The notes beneath the pieces are model-generated. The model was not told where the DNA came from and did not search any database. It was given only the letters and a program-made list of their open reading frames with translations. The translations under genes and the position numbers were made by a program. 64,000 nucleotides of DNA from Faucicola mancuniensis (lineage in GTDB: Bacteria > Pseudomonadota > Gammaproteobacteria > Pseudomonadales > Moraxellaceae): NCBI RefSeq assembly GCF_046523945.1, contig NZ_CP171363.1:1426001-1490000 (forward strand), given 5' to 3'. Below, piece after piece: positions 27,102 through 37,700 of this stretch. Numbering within the stretch: the stretch's first letter is position 1; each line of letters opens with the position of its first letter.

Positions 27102-27875
27102 TCAATAAACATCAAACCGCACCACATCATTCGTCAAACTGTCAATTGGCGTTAAATTTGCCAAAAATGGAGCGGATTTTGGGCGTTTGACAATCACCCT
27201 GCCATTTGTTTTTAAACCATTTTTTGCCGAATTTAATAAATCCATTTCATCATCAAAGCTGGGCGGATTTTCTATAAAATGCAGTATTTGCATGGTTTTG
27301 CCAACGGCGGATTTGTAGCTGTCTTGGGGAAACATGGGATCAAGATAAATCACGTTCGCTTTTGGCAAAGTTGGCAAAATATCCACGCTTTTGCCAAAAT
27401 TTAGCGAAATTCTGCCGAGTAATTTTTGCCAATTTGGGTTATTTAATTGCTTTTGATATTCACATTGTAACAACAAAAACATCAAGGGATTTTGCTCAAT
27501 CATGGCAACACTTGCCCCTGTGCTTGCCAAAATTAGGCTGTCATGCCCAAAACCTGCTGTACAATCAATGACTTGCATATCATTTTGCAATTTGGCAATT
27601 TTTAGCAAATTTTCAGTTTTTTTACCTGCTTTGACAATGCGATTGGTCAGGCTTTGCCAATTGGGATTGACCTTCATGCCGTCTGCAATTAAAAAAAGCT
27701 CGTCATTGTCAATAAGTAAACTGCCCTTGTGGGCGGATTTTAGCCATTTTTGATTGATTTTTTGAGAAATTTCAAGTATTTCAACAGCAAAGTTATTTTT
27801 ATGAAAAAAATCAATGAGTTGCTTTAAAATTTTGGCGTTTTTATCCGCATAAATGATAAATTTATCCTGTGACAT
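27102..27875 (-). CDS. rsmJ: 16S rRNA (guanine1516-N2)-methyltransferase
   Basis: A 257-residue SAM-dependent methyltransferase counted from the Met of MSQDKFI; the open frame reaches 27899 but the first eight residues are not needed. The SAM-binding motif appears as VIDCTAGFGHDSLILAS. The RsmJ signature YLDPMFPQDSYKSAVGK is clear. It methylates G1516 of 16S rRNA. The gene overlaps the end of uppP by about 14 bp and is probably co-transcribed with it. Confidence 0.9.
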   Translation of the reverse strand: MSQDKFIIYADKNAKILKQLIDFFHKNNFAVEILEISQKINQKWLKSAHKGSLLIDNDELFLIADGMKVNPNWQSLTNRIVKAGKKTENLLKIAKLQNDMQVIDCTAGFGHDSLILASTGASVAMIEQNPLMFLLLQCEYQKQLNNPNWQKLLGRISLNFGKSVDILPTLPKANVIYLDPMFPQDSYKSAVGKTMQILHFIENPPSFDDEMDLLNSAKNGLKTNGRVIVKRPKSAPFLANLTPIDSLTNDVVRFDVY

Positions 27876-28701
27876 GGTAGCCAAAACCAAAATAAGCAAT
27901 CAGCACAATCACGCCTGTTACAATGCGTAGCCACGCAAAAATGGTGAAATCACGGCGAGACACCCACGCCACCATTAGGCGAATGCAAAGCAGTGCCACG
28001 ATAAATGATACGAGCGTTCCCACGCCCAAAATCGCCCAATCTTCGCCCGTTTGCAAAACGTCTTTATTTTTTAACAAATCCAGCAAACCTGCCCCAACAA
28101 TCACAGGAATGCCCAAAAAGAACGAAAATTCGGTGGACGCTTTGCGAGAAATGCCAAGCCACAACGCCCCAATGATGGTCGCCCCAGAACGGCTTGTGCC
28201 GGGGATTAGTGCCAAACATTGACAAAAGCCAATTTTGAGAGCGGTTTTAAAATCAATGTTTTCGGCTTCATCGGCAATGATTTTGTGTGGACGTTTTTCC
28301 ACATAAAAAATCAAGAGCGCACCAACAATCAGCATGACCGCCACCACAATGGGGTGAAAAATTTGCTTGATAAAATCAGATAAAGTAAGCCCCAACGCCA
28401 TGACAGGAATGGTGGCAATGATGAGCGAAATGCCAAGCTGACGTGGATTTTGTAGGCCTTCTGCTTTGCCAGTAATCAGACCCATGAACGCATTCCACAA
28501 CCTGCCCCAATAGTCGTAAATCACCGCCAAAATCGCCCCAAGTTGAATGAACACGATGAACAAATCACGTTTTTCTTGCGTCCAAAAATTCATGATGTCG
28601 GCAGATAAAATCAGATAGCCTGTGCTTGAGATGGGCAAAAATTCGGCAATGCCTTCCACAATGCCCATGATGATGGATTGAATGATGAGTAAAATGTTCA
28701 T
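27862..28701 (-). CDS. uppP: Undecaprenyl-diphosphatase
   Basis: A 279-residue membrane protein of the BacA/UppP family that recycles the lipid carrier of cell-wall synthesis. The two signature motifs are EGIAEFLPISSTGYL near the N-terminus and PGTSRSGATI in the middle. About eight membrane helices are predicted. It is followed by the overlapping rsmJ. A 63-bp inverted-repeat element lies between it and the upstream tsaB gene. Confidence 0.96.
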   Translation of the reverse strand: MNILLIIQSIIMGIVEGIAEFLPISSTGYLILSADIMNFWTQEKRDLFIVFIQLGAILAVIYDYWGRLWNAFMGLITGKAEGLQNPRQLGISLIIATIPVMALGLTLSDFIKQIFHPIVVAVMLIVGALLIFYVEKRPHKIIADEAENIDFKTALKIGFCQCLALIPGTSRSGATIIGALWLGISRKASTEFSFFLGIPVIVGAGLLDLLKNKDVLQTGEDWAILGVGTLVSFIVALLCIRLMVAWVSRRDFTIFAWLRIVTGVIVLIAYFGFGYHVTG

Positions 28702-28731
28702 GGTGTGCCTTGGTTTTTTATTTTTTTAATT

Positions 28732-28794
28732 GTAAGGTGGGTTTTACGCACCATTTAGATGTGTTAAATTATCGGTGGGCAAAGCCCACCCTAC
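28732..28794. repeat. Palindromic repeat element, GTAAGGTGGG...CCCACCCTAC
   Basis: The 63-bp unit begins GTAAGGTGGG and ends CCCACCCTAC, with a nested hairpin GGTGGGCAAAGCCCACC at its right end. The ends match those of the element at 41786-41897 and the hairpin at 40480-40506. It sits between tsaB and uppP and may act as an mRNA-stabilising or terminating hairpin. Confidence 0.65.
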
Positions 28795-28799
28795 GGATT

Positions 28800-29483
28800 T
28801 TAATGACTTGCTTTTTGTTCCGCCAACGTTTTCCACGCATTATGACGAAGATAAACAGGCAAAGCGTTTTCTGCGGTTACTGCCCCATTATTTTTGTACA
28901 AATGTTCGCCCAAAATTGCCAATGTTTTGGCGGTTGGGGTGATGTCATTAAAAATTGGTTGATTTTCTTGTGTACTTAAAAGATTTGCCCCATCTCCGAC
29001 TAAAGGCAAGTTTTGTTCTGTTTTTTCATCATAATCAAGCAGACGTTCGGTGTTGTCATTGACCGCTTGCATGATGTCATCTTTTAACACAAATTCGCCA
29101 AAATAGACTTGGTTCATGCGTGCGTCAATCACCGCATAAACATGGGTCAAGCCTTTATCCACAAAGGCTTGTTGTGCCACCGCTTGCAAACTTGACACAG
29201 GCAAACACGGCAAATCATGGGCAAATGCCAATGCTTGAGCCACCGCTGTATTAATGCGAATACCGCTAAACGCCCCCGGACCACGATTAAAGGCGATGGC
29301 AGTTAAATCGGTAAATTTGATTTGATTTTTGGTTAAAATCTCATCAATCATCGGCAAAATCTGTTGTGTTTGCTCTCGTTTGCCTGTTTGTGTTTGTTCG
29401 CTTAACATTACACCGCTTTGGCTTAAGGCGATAGAACATTGGTCAAAAACGGTTTCTAGGGTTAAAATTAAGGGGTTATTCAT
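28800..29483 (-). CDS. tsaB: tRNA t6A biosynthesis protein TsaB
   Basis: A 227-residue protein of the ASKHA fold that supports TsaD in making N6-threonylcarbamoyladenosine on ANN-decoding tRNAs. The start was set at MNNPLILTLET (29483); the frame extends to 29561 but the extra residues do not look native. The segment FNRGPGAFSGIRI and VYAVIDARMNQVY are characteristic. The 63-bp palindromic element follows the stop. Confidence 0.92.
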   Translation of the reverse strand: MNNPLILTLETVFDQCSIALSQSGVMLSEQTQTGKREQTQQILPMIDEILTKNQIKFTDLTAIAFNRGPGAFSGIRINTAVAQALAFAHDLPCLPVSSLQAVAQQAFVDKGLTHVYAVIDARMNQVYFGEFVLKDDIMQAVNDNTERLLDYDEKTEQNLPLVGDGANLLSTQENQPIFNDITPTAKTLAILGEHLYKNNGAVTAENALPVYLRHNAWKTLAEQKASH

Positions 29484-29660
29484 GGTTTTTTGTGTTTTTA
29501 TCAAAAAAAAATTGTGCATATGATAGCACCAATTTGTTAGCTTGGTTAGTGGCTTTGTCAAAAAAATGTGCGATTTGTTAATAATTTTTTAAACATAATT
29601 AATCCCTTGATAAAAATGTGGAATTGTTGTGTTTTGTTGCATTTATTTGGCATTTTTATA

Positions 29661-29669
29661 TGTTATAAT
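29661..29669 (+). promoter_or_regulatory. Extended -10 promoter element
   Basis: TGTTATAAT is a perfect extended -10 (TGn-TATAAT) 48 bp upstream of the ATG at 29717. No good -35 lies at the right distance, as is common for extended -10 promoters. Confidence 0.5.
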
Positions 29670-29716
29670 AGCAAAAAATTATACGTGTTTAGTTTGATTC
29701 AATAAAGAGGTGCTTT

Positions 29717-30529
29717 ATGGCAGGTGAAGTAATTTTTGACAATGGTTCACACAAAGTCATTGTGTTTAGCGATTTGGTGAAGGGCGATGGTATCCAGTCC
29801 AATCAGTTTTTGATATTAAATAAGGACAATGGTGAAGTGAATGGGGCGGTGATTGACCCCGGTGGCGATTTGACGTATACACCACTGACTTTGGCACTGT
29901 TAAAACATACTGATATGCGACATATTCGTTATGTGATTGGCTCACACCAAGACCCAGATATTATCGCATCATTGCCACGATGGCTTTTGCATACTGAGGC
30001 GACTGTGGTGATTTCAAAGTTGTGGGAGCGTTTTTTACCGCATTTAAATTCGGCATTTACCACTGGTCGCTTGCAGTCAGGCTATATGAAACGCATGATT
30101 TCTGTGCCTGATGAAGGGGCGATTTTGCAGTTGGGGACGAGTTATTTGTTTGCTTTGCCTGCACATTTTTTACATTCGGAGGGCAATTTTCAGTTTTATG
30201 ACCCAATTAGTAAAATTTTGTTCTCTGGTGATATGGGAGCATCAATGGTAGGCGACCCACATGTGCCTGTTGATGACTTTGATGAACACGTTGCTACTAT
30301 GAAAGCCTTTCATCAGCGTTATATGTCTAGTAGCAAGGTGAATGCTTTTTGGGCGAATGCTGTACGTGAGCTTGATGTAGAAATGATTGTACCACAGCAT
30401 GGCAAAGCGTTTGTTGGCAAAGACATGATTAATAATTTTTTAAATTGGATTGAAAAATTGCCTTGTGGCGTTGATGTGTTTACTCAAGATAACTATAACT
30501 ACAAACACCTTGTAGATAGTGTAAAATAA
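29717..30529 (+). CDS. Oxygen-binding diiron domain (ODP) metallo-beta-lactamase-fold protein
   Basis: A 270-residue MBL-fold protein like the diiron half of flavodiiron proteins. Likely metal ligands are in SHQDPDI (H77, D79, D81), FLHSEGN, SGDMG and PQHGK. There is no flavodoxin domain, so it cannot be a complete flavodiiron NO/O2 reductase. Stand-alone ODP proteins have been described as oxygen sensors or as electron-accepting partners. An AAAGAGG ribosome site precedes the ATG. ubiA follows after 15 bp, so the two are probably one transcript; the meaning of this pairing is unclear. Confidence 0.8.
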   Translation: MAGEVIFDNGSHKVIVFSDLVKGDGIQSNQFLILNKDNGEVNGAVIDPGGDLTYTPLTLALLKHTDMRHIRYVIGSHQDPDIIASLPRWLLHTEATVVISKLWERFLPHLNSAFTTGRLQSGYMKRMISVPDEGAILQLGTSYLFALPAHFLHSEGNFQFYDPISKILFSGDMGASMVGDPHVPVDDFDEHVATMKAFHQRYMSSSKVNAFWANAVRELDVEMIVPQHGKAFVGKDMINNFLNWIEKLPCGVDVFTQDNYNYKHLVDSVK

Positions 30530-30544
30530 TGCCCAGAGCAATGT

Positions 30545-31453
30545 ATGACGGTTGCAAAGTTAAGTTTTAAAGACAAAGTCCGAGCCTACATTCATCTTAC
30601 TCGTTTTGACCGTCCTGTCGGCATTGAGCTTGTGCTGTGGGCGACTTTGTGGGCGGTGTTTTTGGCAGGGCTTGAGTTTGGGCGATTACCGCCTTGGGTG
30701 GTGGTGATTACCTTTACGCTTGGGGCGTGCCTAATGCGTGGGGCGGGCTGTGCCATCAATGACTTTGCCGACCGAAAGGTGGACGGTCATGTCGCACGCA
30801 CCAAAGGGCGACCGCTTGCCGATGGGCGACTGACTGGTAAAGAGGCGGTTTGGGCGTTTTTGATTTTGTCGTGGATTAGCTGTGCCTTGCTGATTTTTTT
30901 GCCGATTCAAGTGTTTTATTGGTCATTTGGGGCAGTGGTGTTGGCGTTTATTTACCCATTTATGAAACGCTTTCATCATTTACCGCAAGTATTTTTGGCG
31001 GCGGCTTTTGGTTGGGCGATTCCGATGGCTTATGTGGCGGTGTCTAGTATTTTGGCAGGCGAGGCGAGTACCAATGCTTGGTGCTGGTTATTATTTGTCG
31101 GTTATATGTGCTGGACGGTGGCGTATGACACGCAGTATGCGATGACAGACCGAGAGGACGATTTAAAAATCGGTGTCAAATCCACCGCCATTTTGTTTGG
31201 TAAACACGATATTTTGATTATCAGTCTGTTACAAGCGATTTTTGTGATAAGTTTGGCGGTGGTATTTTGGCATTATTTTGGTGTGCTTAGCATTTTAACC
31301 TTATTGCCATTGCCAATTTTATTTGTTAAACAAAACCAAAAATGCAAAACTTACGACCGACAATTATGTTTCCAAGCCTTTTTGGACAATGTGTGGGTAG
31401 GGCGTTATGTTTTTGCAGTGATTGTGTTATTGTGTTGGTTTATGACAAATTAA
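30545..31453 (+). CDS. ubiA: 4-hydroxybenzoate polyprenyltransferase
   Basis: A 302-residue membrane enzyme that attaches the polyprenyl tail to 4-hydroxybenzoate in ubiquinone synthesis. The two Asp-rich motifs are visible as NDFADRKVD and DTQYAMTDREDD, separated by the normal distance. About eight or nine membrane helices are predicted. The substrate would be made by UbiC, encoded at 20212-20760 but not in the same operon. Confidence 0.95.
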   Translation: MTVAKLSFKDKVRAYIHLTRFDRPVGIELVLWATLWAVFLAGLEFGRLPPWVVVITFTLGACLMRGAGCAINDFADRKVDGHVARTKGRPLADGRLTGKEAVWAFLILSWISCALLIFLPIQVFYWSFGAVVLAFIYPFMKRFHHLPQVFLAAAFGWAIPMAYVAVSSILAGEASTNAWCWLLFVGYMCWTVAYDTQYAMTDREDDLKIGVKSTAILFGKHDILIISLLQAIFVISLAVVFWHYFGVLSILTLLPLPILFVKQNQKCKTYDRQLCFQAFLDNVWVGRYVFAVIVLLCWFMTN

Positions 31454-31470
31454 CTTTAAAAAAACAAAAC

Positions 31471-31500
31471 AAAAGACAGGCGAAAACCTGTCTTTTTTTA
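31471..31500 (+). terminator. Intrinsic terminator after ubiA
   Basis: AAAAGACAGG pairs with CCTGTCTTTT around CGAAAA, followed by a T run, 17 bp after the ubiA stop. Confidence 0.9.
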
Positions 31501-31819
31501 TGCCAAAATACCAGTATAGCACAAATTTTTAAAAATGTGATAATTTTTCAAAAAAAAATATATATTGGTTTTAATATTCATAATATGAAAAATAGTGAAA
31601 AATAAAACCAAAATTTATCAAAATATTTATTAATTTTTTCATTGTCAATCCAAAAATTTTGTGCTAATATCCTATTCAATAAAGTTACATTTTTATAAAA
31701 AAATTGTTATTTTTTTTAACAATTGTATGATATGTTAATCAAAATTACTTTAAAAATCATCTTTAAAAATCAAATGGTTTTACTTTAAATAAAAATGATA
31801 ATTACCTTGGGAGTTGCCC
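31501..31819 (+). promoter_or_regulatory. AT-rich leader of the flotillin cluster with a candidate promoter
   Basis: This gap is extremely AT-rich and contains no convincing gene. A candidate promoter is TTGTTA (31704-31709), a 16-bp spacer, and TATGAT (31726-31731) preceded by TG. It would give a 5' leader of about 80 nt before the ATG at 31820. The run of A/T is consistent with binding by nucleoid proteins. The promoter is a reading by eye only. Confidence 0.35.
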
Positions 31820-32461
31820 ATGTCCGATTTTTTGCAAAGTGGTGCGATGTCGCTGTTTTTGTTTCACATTAGCATTTTTCCGACTGTGATTTTTACAGGC
31901 TTGGTGCTGTTTGTCATGCTGTATTGGCTGACGGTGTTGCTTGGCGTGTTTGAGTTAGATAGCGGTGATATGGAATTTGGCGATGGCGATATGTTGGCAG
32001 GCTTGCTGATGAAATTTGGGCTAAATGATGTGCCGATTTTGATTATTTTGACATTTTTTAGCTTGATTGGCTGGATAGTTAGTTTTGTGTTGATGAATGT
32101 GTTGGCATTTGTGAGCCAAGATTTGCTTGCCAATGTGGTGTTAAGAACCACGCTTGGGGCGGTGGTGCTACTGGCAACGGTGGCAATTGCCTTGTGGCTG
32201 ACCAGTCTGTTTGTGCGACCGATACGCCGTGTCGCCAAAAGCAACCCCACGACCACCGCAAGTAGGCTACTTGGCAAAGTGGCAACGGTGCGAACCATGA
32301 CGGTAGATAAAGATTATGGCGAAGCGGTGCTAGAAGATGGTGGTGCAGGCTTGATTTTAAAGGTGCGAGCGTTTGATACGACTTTTTCACAAGGCGATAA
32401 AGTGCGATTGATGGCGTATTTAAGCGAACAAAATGCGTATCATGTGGTTGCGGATAGTTAA
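31820..32461 (+). CDS. YqiJ-like membrane protein with C-terminal OB-fold domain
   Basis: A 213-residue protein counted from ATG 31820, six bases after GGGAG; a TTG at 31814 is the only upstream alternative. It has membrane helices at about residues 20-45, 65-95 and 105-135. The C-terminal soluble domain (about 145-213, GKVATVRTMTVDKDYGEA and ending VVADS) resembles the OB-fold of NfeD/YqiJ proteins. In E. coli yqiJ precedes the flotillin gene yqiK, and here too a flotillin follows after 67 bp. Such proteins are thought to work with flotillins in membrane microdomains. Confidence 0.75.
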   Translation: MSDFLQSGAMSLFLFHISIFPTVIFTGLVLFVMLYWLTVLLGVFELDSGDMEFGDGDMLAGLLMKFGLNDVPILIILTFFSLIGWIVSFVLMNVLAFVSQDLLANVVLRTTLGAVVLLATVAIALWLTSLFVRPIRRVAKSNPTTTASRLLGKVATVRTMTVDKDYGEAVLEDGGAGLILKVRAFDTTFSQGDKVRLMAYLSEQNAYHVVADS

Positions 32462-32528
32462 TTTTTTTAATAATCTTTTTTATTATTTTTTAATAATTTT
32501 CACAAATTTTTAACAAAAGGAAACAGTT

Positions 32529-34535
32529 ATGATTCAAACCTTGATTATGCTTGGCACGGTGGTTGTGTTGGTATTTGTTGTAGTAATGGCGGTGCTATTG
32601 ATGTTCAAAGCCTTTTATAACAAGGTGGAGCAAGGCACGGCACTTATCATTAATGGTATGCACAAGATTTCTGTGCGGTTTGATGGTGGCTTGGTGTGAC
32701 CTGTGATTAACAAAAAGGAGCTGATGCGGATTTCGCTTATCACGCTTGAAGTGGACAGACGTGGCAAGGAAGGCTTGATTTGCCGTGATAATATGCGTGC
32801 GGACATTACGGTGGCGTTTTATCTGCGTGTGAACGAAACTGAAGAAGATGTGTTAAAAGTCGCCAAAGCGGTGGGTGTGGAGCGTGCATCGGATAAAATG
32901 GCTGTGAATGAATTGTTTAATGCCAAATTTTCAGAAGCGTTAAAAACCGTTGGTAAACAGATTGATTTTGTTAAACTTTTTGAAAATCGTAGTGAATTTC
33001 GTGAACGCATTATTCGTGAAATTGGCAACGATTTGAACGGTTATGTGCTTGAAGACGTGGCGATTGATTACCTTGAACAAACGCCAAAAGCATCGCTTGA
33101 CCCCAATAATATTTTGGATGCAGAAGGCATTCGCAAAATTACCGAAATTACCGACGCCCAAAACGTGCGTACCAACGAACTAGAACGTGATGAAGAATTG
33201 GCAATTAAAAAGAAAAATGTAGAAACTGCCGAAGCCATGTACGAACTAGAACGCCAACAAGCCGATGCTGAAGCTCGCCAAAAACGTGAGATTGCATCTG
33301 TGGTCGCTCGTGAAGAGGCGGAAACCAAAAAAGTACAAGAAGAAGAACGCAAAAAATCCGAAAGTACGATTATTCTCGTTGAGCAAGATTTGGCGGTGCA
33401 ACGTGAAAATCAACAACGTGAAATTGAAGTCGCTGAACAAAACCGTCTGCGTGCGGTCGCCATTGAAGAAGAAAAAGTCGCCAAAGCTCGTGCGTTGGAA
33501 ATCGTGGCTCGTGAGCGTGAAGTGGAATTGCAACGCATTGAGGCTGACCGAGCGATTGAACTTGAGAAAAAAGAAATCGCCAACGTCATTCGTGAGCGTG
33601 TGGCGGTGGACAAAACGGTGGCAATGGAAGAAGAACGCATTAAAGAAGTGCGTGAAGTGTCGGAAGCCGACCGAGCCAAACAAACTCGTGTGTTAGCAGC
33701 AGAAGCGGAAGCCGAAGAAATCAAAGTCCGCCAAGTCAAACAAGCGGAAGCCGAAGAGCAATCCGCCAAATACAAAGCCCAAGAAATCATTACCCTTGCC
33801 CAAGCCAAACTGGACTCTGCACAAAAAGAAGCCGATGCCAAAATCAAACTTGCTGAAGGCATTAAAGCCGAAGAATCCGCTCATGGCATGGCGGAAGCTG
33901 TGGTATTAGAAGCCAAAGCCGCAGCCCTAGAAAAAGAAGGACTTGCCAAAGCCAATGTGATAAAAGCCACAGGCGAAGCCGAAGCCGAAGCTCGCCTAAA
34001 ATCTGGACAAGCCCAAGCCCAAGCCGACCGAGAAATCGGCATGGCAGATGCCGAAGTCATCTCGGCTCGTGGACAGTCTAATGCGACTGCGGAGCGTGAA
34101 GTCGGACTTGCCAAAGCAGAAGTTACTCGTGAGCACTTTAAAGCCGAAGCGGACGGTTTGGTGGACAAATTCAATGCGATGGATAGCATGAGTGCGTCTG
34201 CTCGTGAGCATGAAGAATACCGCATGAGCTTAGAAACGGCATTAAAAGAGGCGTTAGCGTCTATCGAGGCAGGTAAAGAAATCGCCAAAGAAAATGCGGT
34301 GGTGCTTGCTACTGCTCTTGAGCGTGCGAAGATTGATATTGTCGGTGGCGAAGACCACTTCTTTAACAATTTTGCCAAATCCTTGTCTATCGGTAAGGCG
34401 ATTGACGGCTTGGCAGAAAAATCCAGCACGTTAAATGGTATCATCAATCATGTGGTGGCGGATAAAATCGCTCGTTCGGTAAATGGTGAGAATGTTAGTA
34501 CAAATAACCCAATGCCACCACGACCGAATGAATAA
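32529..34535 (+). pseudogene. Flotillin (YqiK-like) gene with in-frame TGA at codon 57
   Basis: ATG 32529 follows AAGGAA and opens an N-terminal membrane anchor (MIQTLIMLGTVVVLVFVVV), then runs through QGTALIINGMHKISVRF and GGLV to TGA at 32697-32699. The same frame continues without another stop for 611 codons: the SPFH domain (PVINKKELMRISLITLEVDRR...) and a long Glu/Ala-rich coiled coil. Flotillins of this type have a continuous residue there, so the TGA looks like a nonsense mutation, perhaps of TGG. An AAGGAG just before ATG 32724 could allow weak restart, giving a protein without its membrane anchor. It lies between the YqiJ-like gene and the giant ATPase. Confidence 0.8.
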
Positions 34536-34635
34536 TGAATTGAAAAAATAAGTAACTTGAAAAAGGGCTGTTGCAAAGTATGCAATAGTTCCAATAATCA
34601 TGGAAAATTAAACAGTAGATTTTTTGGAAAATAAA

Positions 34636-34755
34636 ATGATTCAAGAAGAAAGATTTAGCATTTTTGATAGTTTACGAATGGATTTCGGTCATTCAGATAG
34701 ACACGATGGTAAAGTGCATGATATTCCAAGTTTTATGCTTCGGAGATTTACATAA
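34636..34755 (+). CDS. Small ORF overlapping the start of the giant ATPase gene
   Basis: A 39-codon frame (MIQEERFSIFDSLRMDFG to PSFMLRRFT). Its TAA shares an A with the ATG of the next gene (TAATG at 34753-34757). That arrangement is typical of translational coupling, which is the main reason to list it. No homologue is recognised, and a chance ORF is possible. The preceding 100 bp hold no gene; a stretch reading GGGCTGTTGCAAAG near 34565 resembles some IS ends but has no partner. Confidence 0.35.
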   Translation: MIQEERFSIFDSLRMDFGHSDRHDGKVHDIPSFMLRRFT

Positions 34756-37700
34756 TGACCGACCAAGACCAAACAACCCAACAATCCGAAGCGGTAGCCA
34801 CAGGCAACGCCTACGACCTAATCAAAAAACGCCTAACCGAACAAGGCAACACCCTATCCGCTCAAATTCAAGGCTTAAATGACGCACGCCTAGCCGAATT
34901 TGGCAACACGCAAATGCAAGTCTTAGCACGCACTCGCATACGCACCGACAACAACTGTATCGCTCGTGATATGGTACAAGTCGGCAATTATCTGCTATTC
35001 GGCTACAACGTCCACATGGGGCTAAAACAAGAAACCCACATATCAGACGTACTTTCGCTCTATCAACTTGTCAAACCGCAAACAGACAATTTAACCGACA
35101 GCGAAAGTGAAAACGAATACACGCTTGAGCCAGTTCCGCTGACAGGCACATTTCTTGACCAAGCCAATTTTATCCAAGATTTTAACGAACTGTATCGTTA
35201 TTACAAAAACACCAAATTATTACAACTACTGATTAAAGACGGCAAACTACTCATCGCCTTTCAAATAGGCGAACGCATCACCGACATTCGTGTGTTCCGT
35301 TTTGCCCTAACTTTTAATAAACAGTCTTTTAACACGCAATCCGCTCACGGCATTGACATCACCTACATGGACAATCGTGGCGAGCGGGACATCGCCCTAC
35401 CGCCAGAGTACGATTTTGACTGGCTTGCGACCAGTCGTGAGCATATTGTCAATGGCAAATTTCCGCATATTAACATTTTGGATACGCTGTTTGTGGAAAC
35501 CATGAACGGCGATTTGACTATCAAAATTGAAAATAACACGGACACAGGGCAAGGCATTTTTAGCGAACCTGTGCAGGATAAAAGTCAATCAATTAACGAT
35601 GCACAGATTTTTTATGCCAAAGTCGGCAGTTTGATTTTGTTAAAAATTTTGCCGTATCGTGAAACGGATTTTCGCTTTTTGGTTTACAACACCTTGACCG
35701 AAAGCGTTATTCGCCTTGATGCGATTGGGCAATCGTGCGTGCAATTACCAGAAAATCATGGCATTGTTTTTCCAAATGGTTATTATTTACAAACAGGCGA
35801 TTACAAACTTTTTGATGAGCAAAAATACCAATCCGCCAATCTCAAATTTTTGAAAAAAATCATCTCGCCCAATGGCGAAGACGTGCTGTTTTTGTTTTAC
35901 GATGTATCAGCAGGCGTTACAGGGCTTTTTGCCTACAATCTCATCAAAAAACAACTGCAAAATCCGATTTTTTGTCATGGCATGGCACTCGCCAATGACG
36001 GCACGTTGGTGCTGTTTACGTCCGATGAAGAGCCGACACGCATTCACCCGATGCAGATTTGGCAAACGCCATTTGTTTCCGAAGAATTTGTGCAAAATCA
36101 AGTAGAAAGCACGAGTTTTTATGGGAAAATTGGCAATAAAGAATTGGTGCGTGGTATTTCCGATTTGTACAGTATTATTCGTTTGATTAACAATCAAAGC
36201 GTTTCGCAAAAGCTGTACGAAGAATTGTCAAAAAACGCAAGTAAACTGTTTGACACTTATTATTGGCTGAACGAGCCGATTTTAAAAGACATTGCCCACA
36301 CGATTAAAGACGTGATAGCGACTAGCGAGCTTGTCATTGATGAGTTTGCCAAAGTGCAAAGTATCCAAAAACAAACGCAAAAAGCCGTTACCGATGCCGA
36401 AAGCAAACAAACCGAAATTTTTCGGCAAATTCGCATAACCACGTTTGAAACCGCAGACGATTTTGTCAAACAGTTAAACGCTTTACGCCAACAAAAAGGG
36501 CATTTGGCAAGCCTTGAAAATTTGCGGTATTTGGAGGTTGCCAAACTTGACAATTTAAAATCGCAAATTGACACGCAAGAACGAGAATTTGCCGAACAAA
36601 CCGTGAATTTTTTGAGTGGCGAAAAAGCGTTGGCAAGCTACGAAAACGTTTTGACCGACATCAACGCCCAACTTGACAAAGCCACGACCAATGCCGAACT
36701 TTCGCCAATCTTGCAGACGATTGACGACACGGCTCACGGCTTAGATTTATTGACTGAATTATTGGGTTCGCTTGATGTTGCCGATGCCACAATTCGCACG
36801 CAGATTATTGATGAAATCGGTACAATTTATTCAAACTTAAATCAAAGTAAAGCCAATCTTAATCATAAACGCAAAAATCTTGGTTCAACTGAAGCCATCG
36901 CCCAGTTTGGGGCATCGTTTAAACTGTTTAGCCAATCTATTAACAATGCGTTATCCATTGCCACCACGCCTGAAAAAGCCGATGAGCAATTGGCAAGATT
37001 GCTTGTGCAATTAGAAGAGATTGAAAGTCAATTTAGTAATCCTAACAATTTTGTTGGCGATGAGTTTTTGGCGGACATTATTGCCAAACGAGAAGAGATT
37101 TACGAAACCTTTGAAACGCAAAAACAAAGCCTACTAGACGCACGCAACCGCAAAGCCCAAACCTTGACAGACGGGGCGTTGCGTATGCTTGAGAGTATCA
37201 AAAAACGCACGCAAAGCACAGGGGCGACAGGTTTTAACGATGAAGACACGCTGAACACTTATTTTGCATCGGATAATTTGGTGCAAAAGGTAAGAGCTAT
37301 TGCCAAAGAGTTGCAAACGCTGGGTTTTAGCGTAAAATCGGACGACATAGACGCACGGCTAAAAGCCATTCAAGTGGAAAGTTTTAAAAATCTCAAAGAC
37401 AAAAGCGACTTGTTTGAAGCAGGTGGCAATGTTATCAAATTGGGCAAACATCGCTTTTCGGTCAATACGCAACCGCTTGATTTAACGCTTTTGACAAGGG
37501 ATACGGATAGCGGAAAACAGCTCAATTTGCATTTGACAGGAACGGACTTTTATCAAGAAATTCACGAACCACGCCTTGACGACTTAAAAGCATTTTGGGA
37601 CATGAATTTGGCAAGCGAAACCGCAAGCATATATCGTGGCGAGTTTTTGGCGTACAGCATGATACAATCCGCCAAACAAGGGCAAGACGGCTTAACGACT

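Noticed and set aside
33265..33696. 143-codon plus-strand frame inside the flotillin gene
   Set aside because: Lys-rich out-of-phase reading of the coiled-coil region; the flotillin frame explains the codon pattern.
33246..34447. Long minus-strand open frames across the flotillin coiled coil
   Set aside because: They are shadows of the Glu/Ala-rich repeats on the plus strand, with no ribosome site and biased composition.
34563..34580. GGGCTGTTGCAAAG stretch like the end of an IS6-type element
   Set aside because: No matching opposite end and no transposase fragment nearby.
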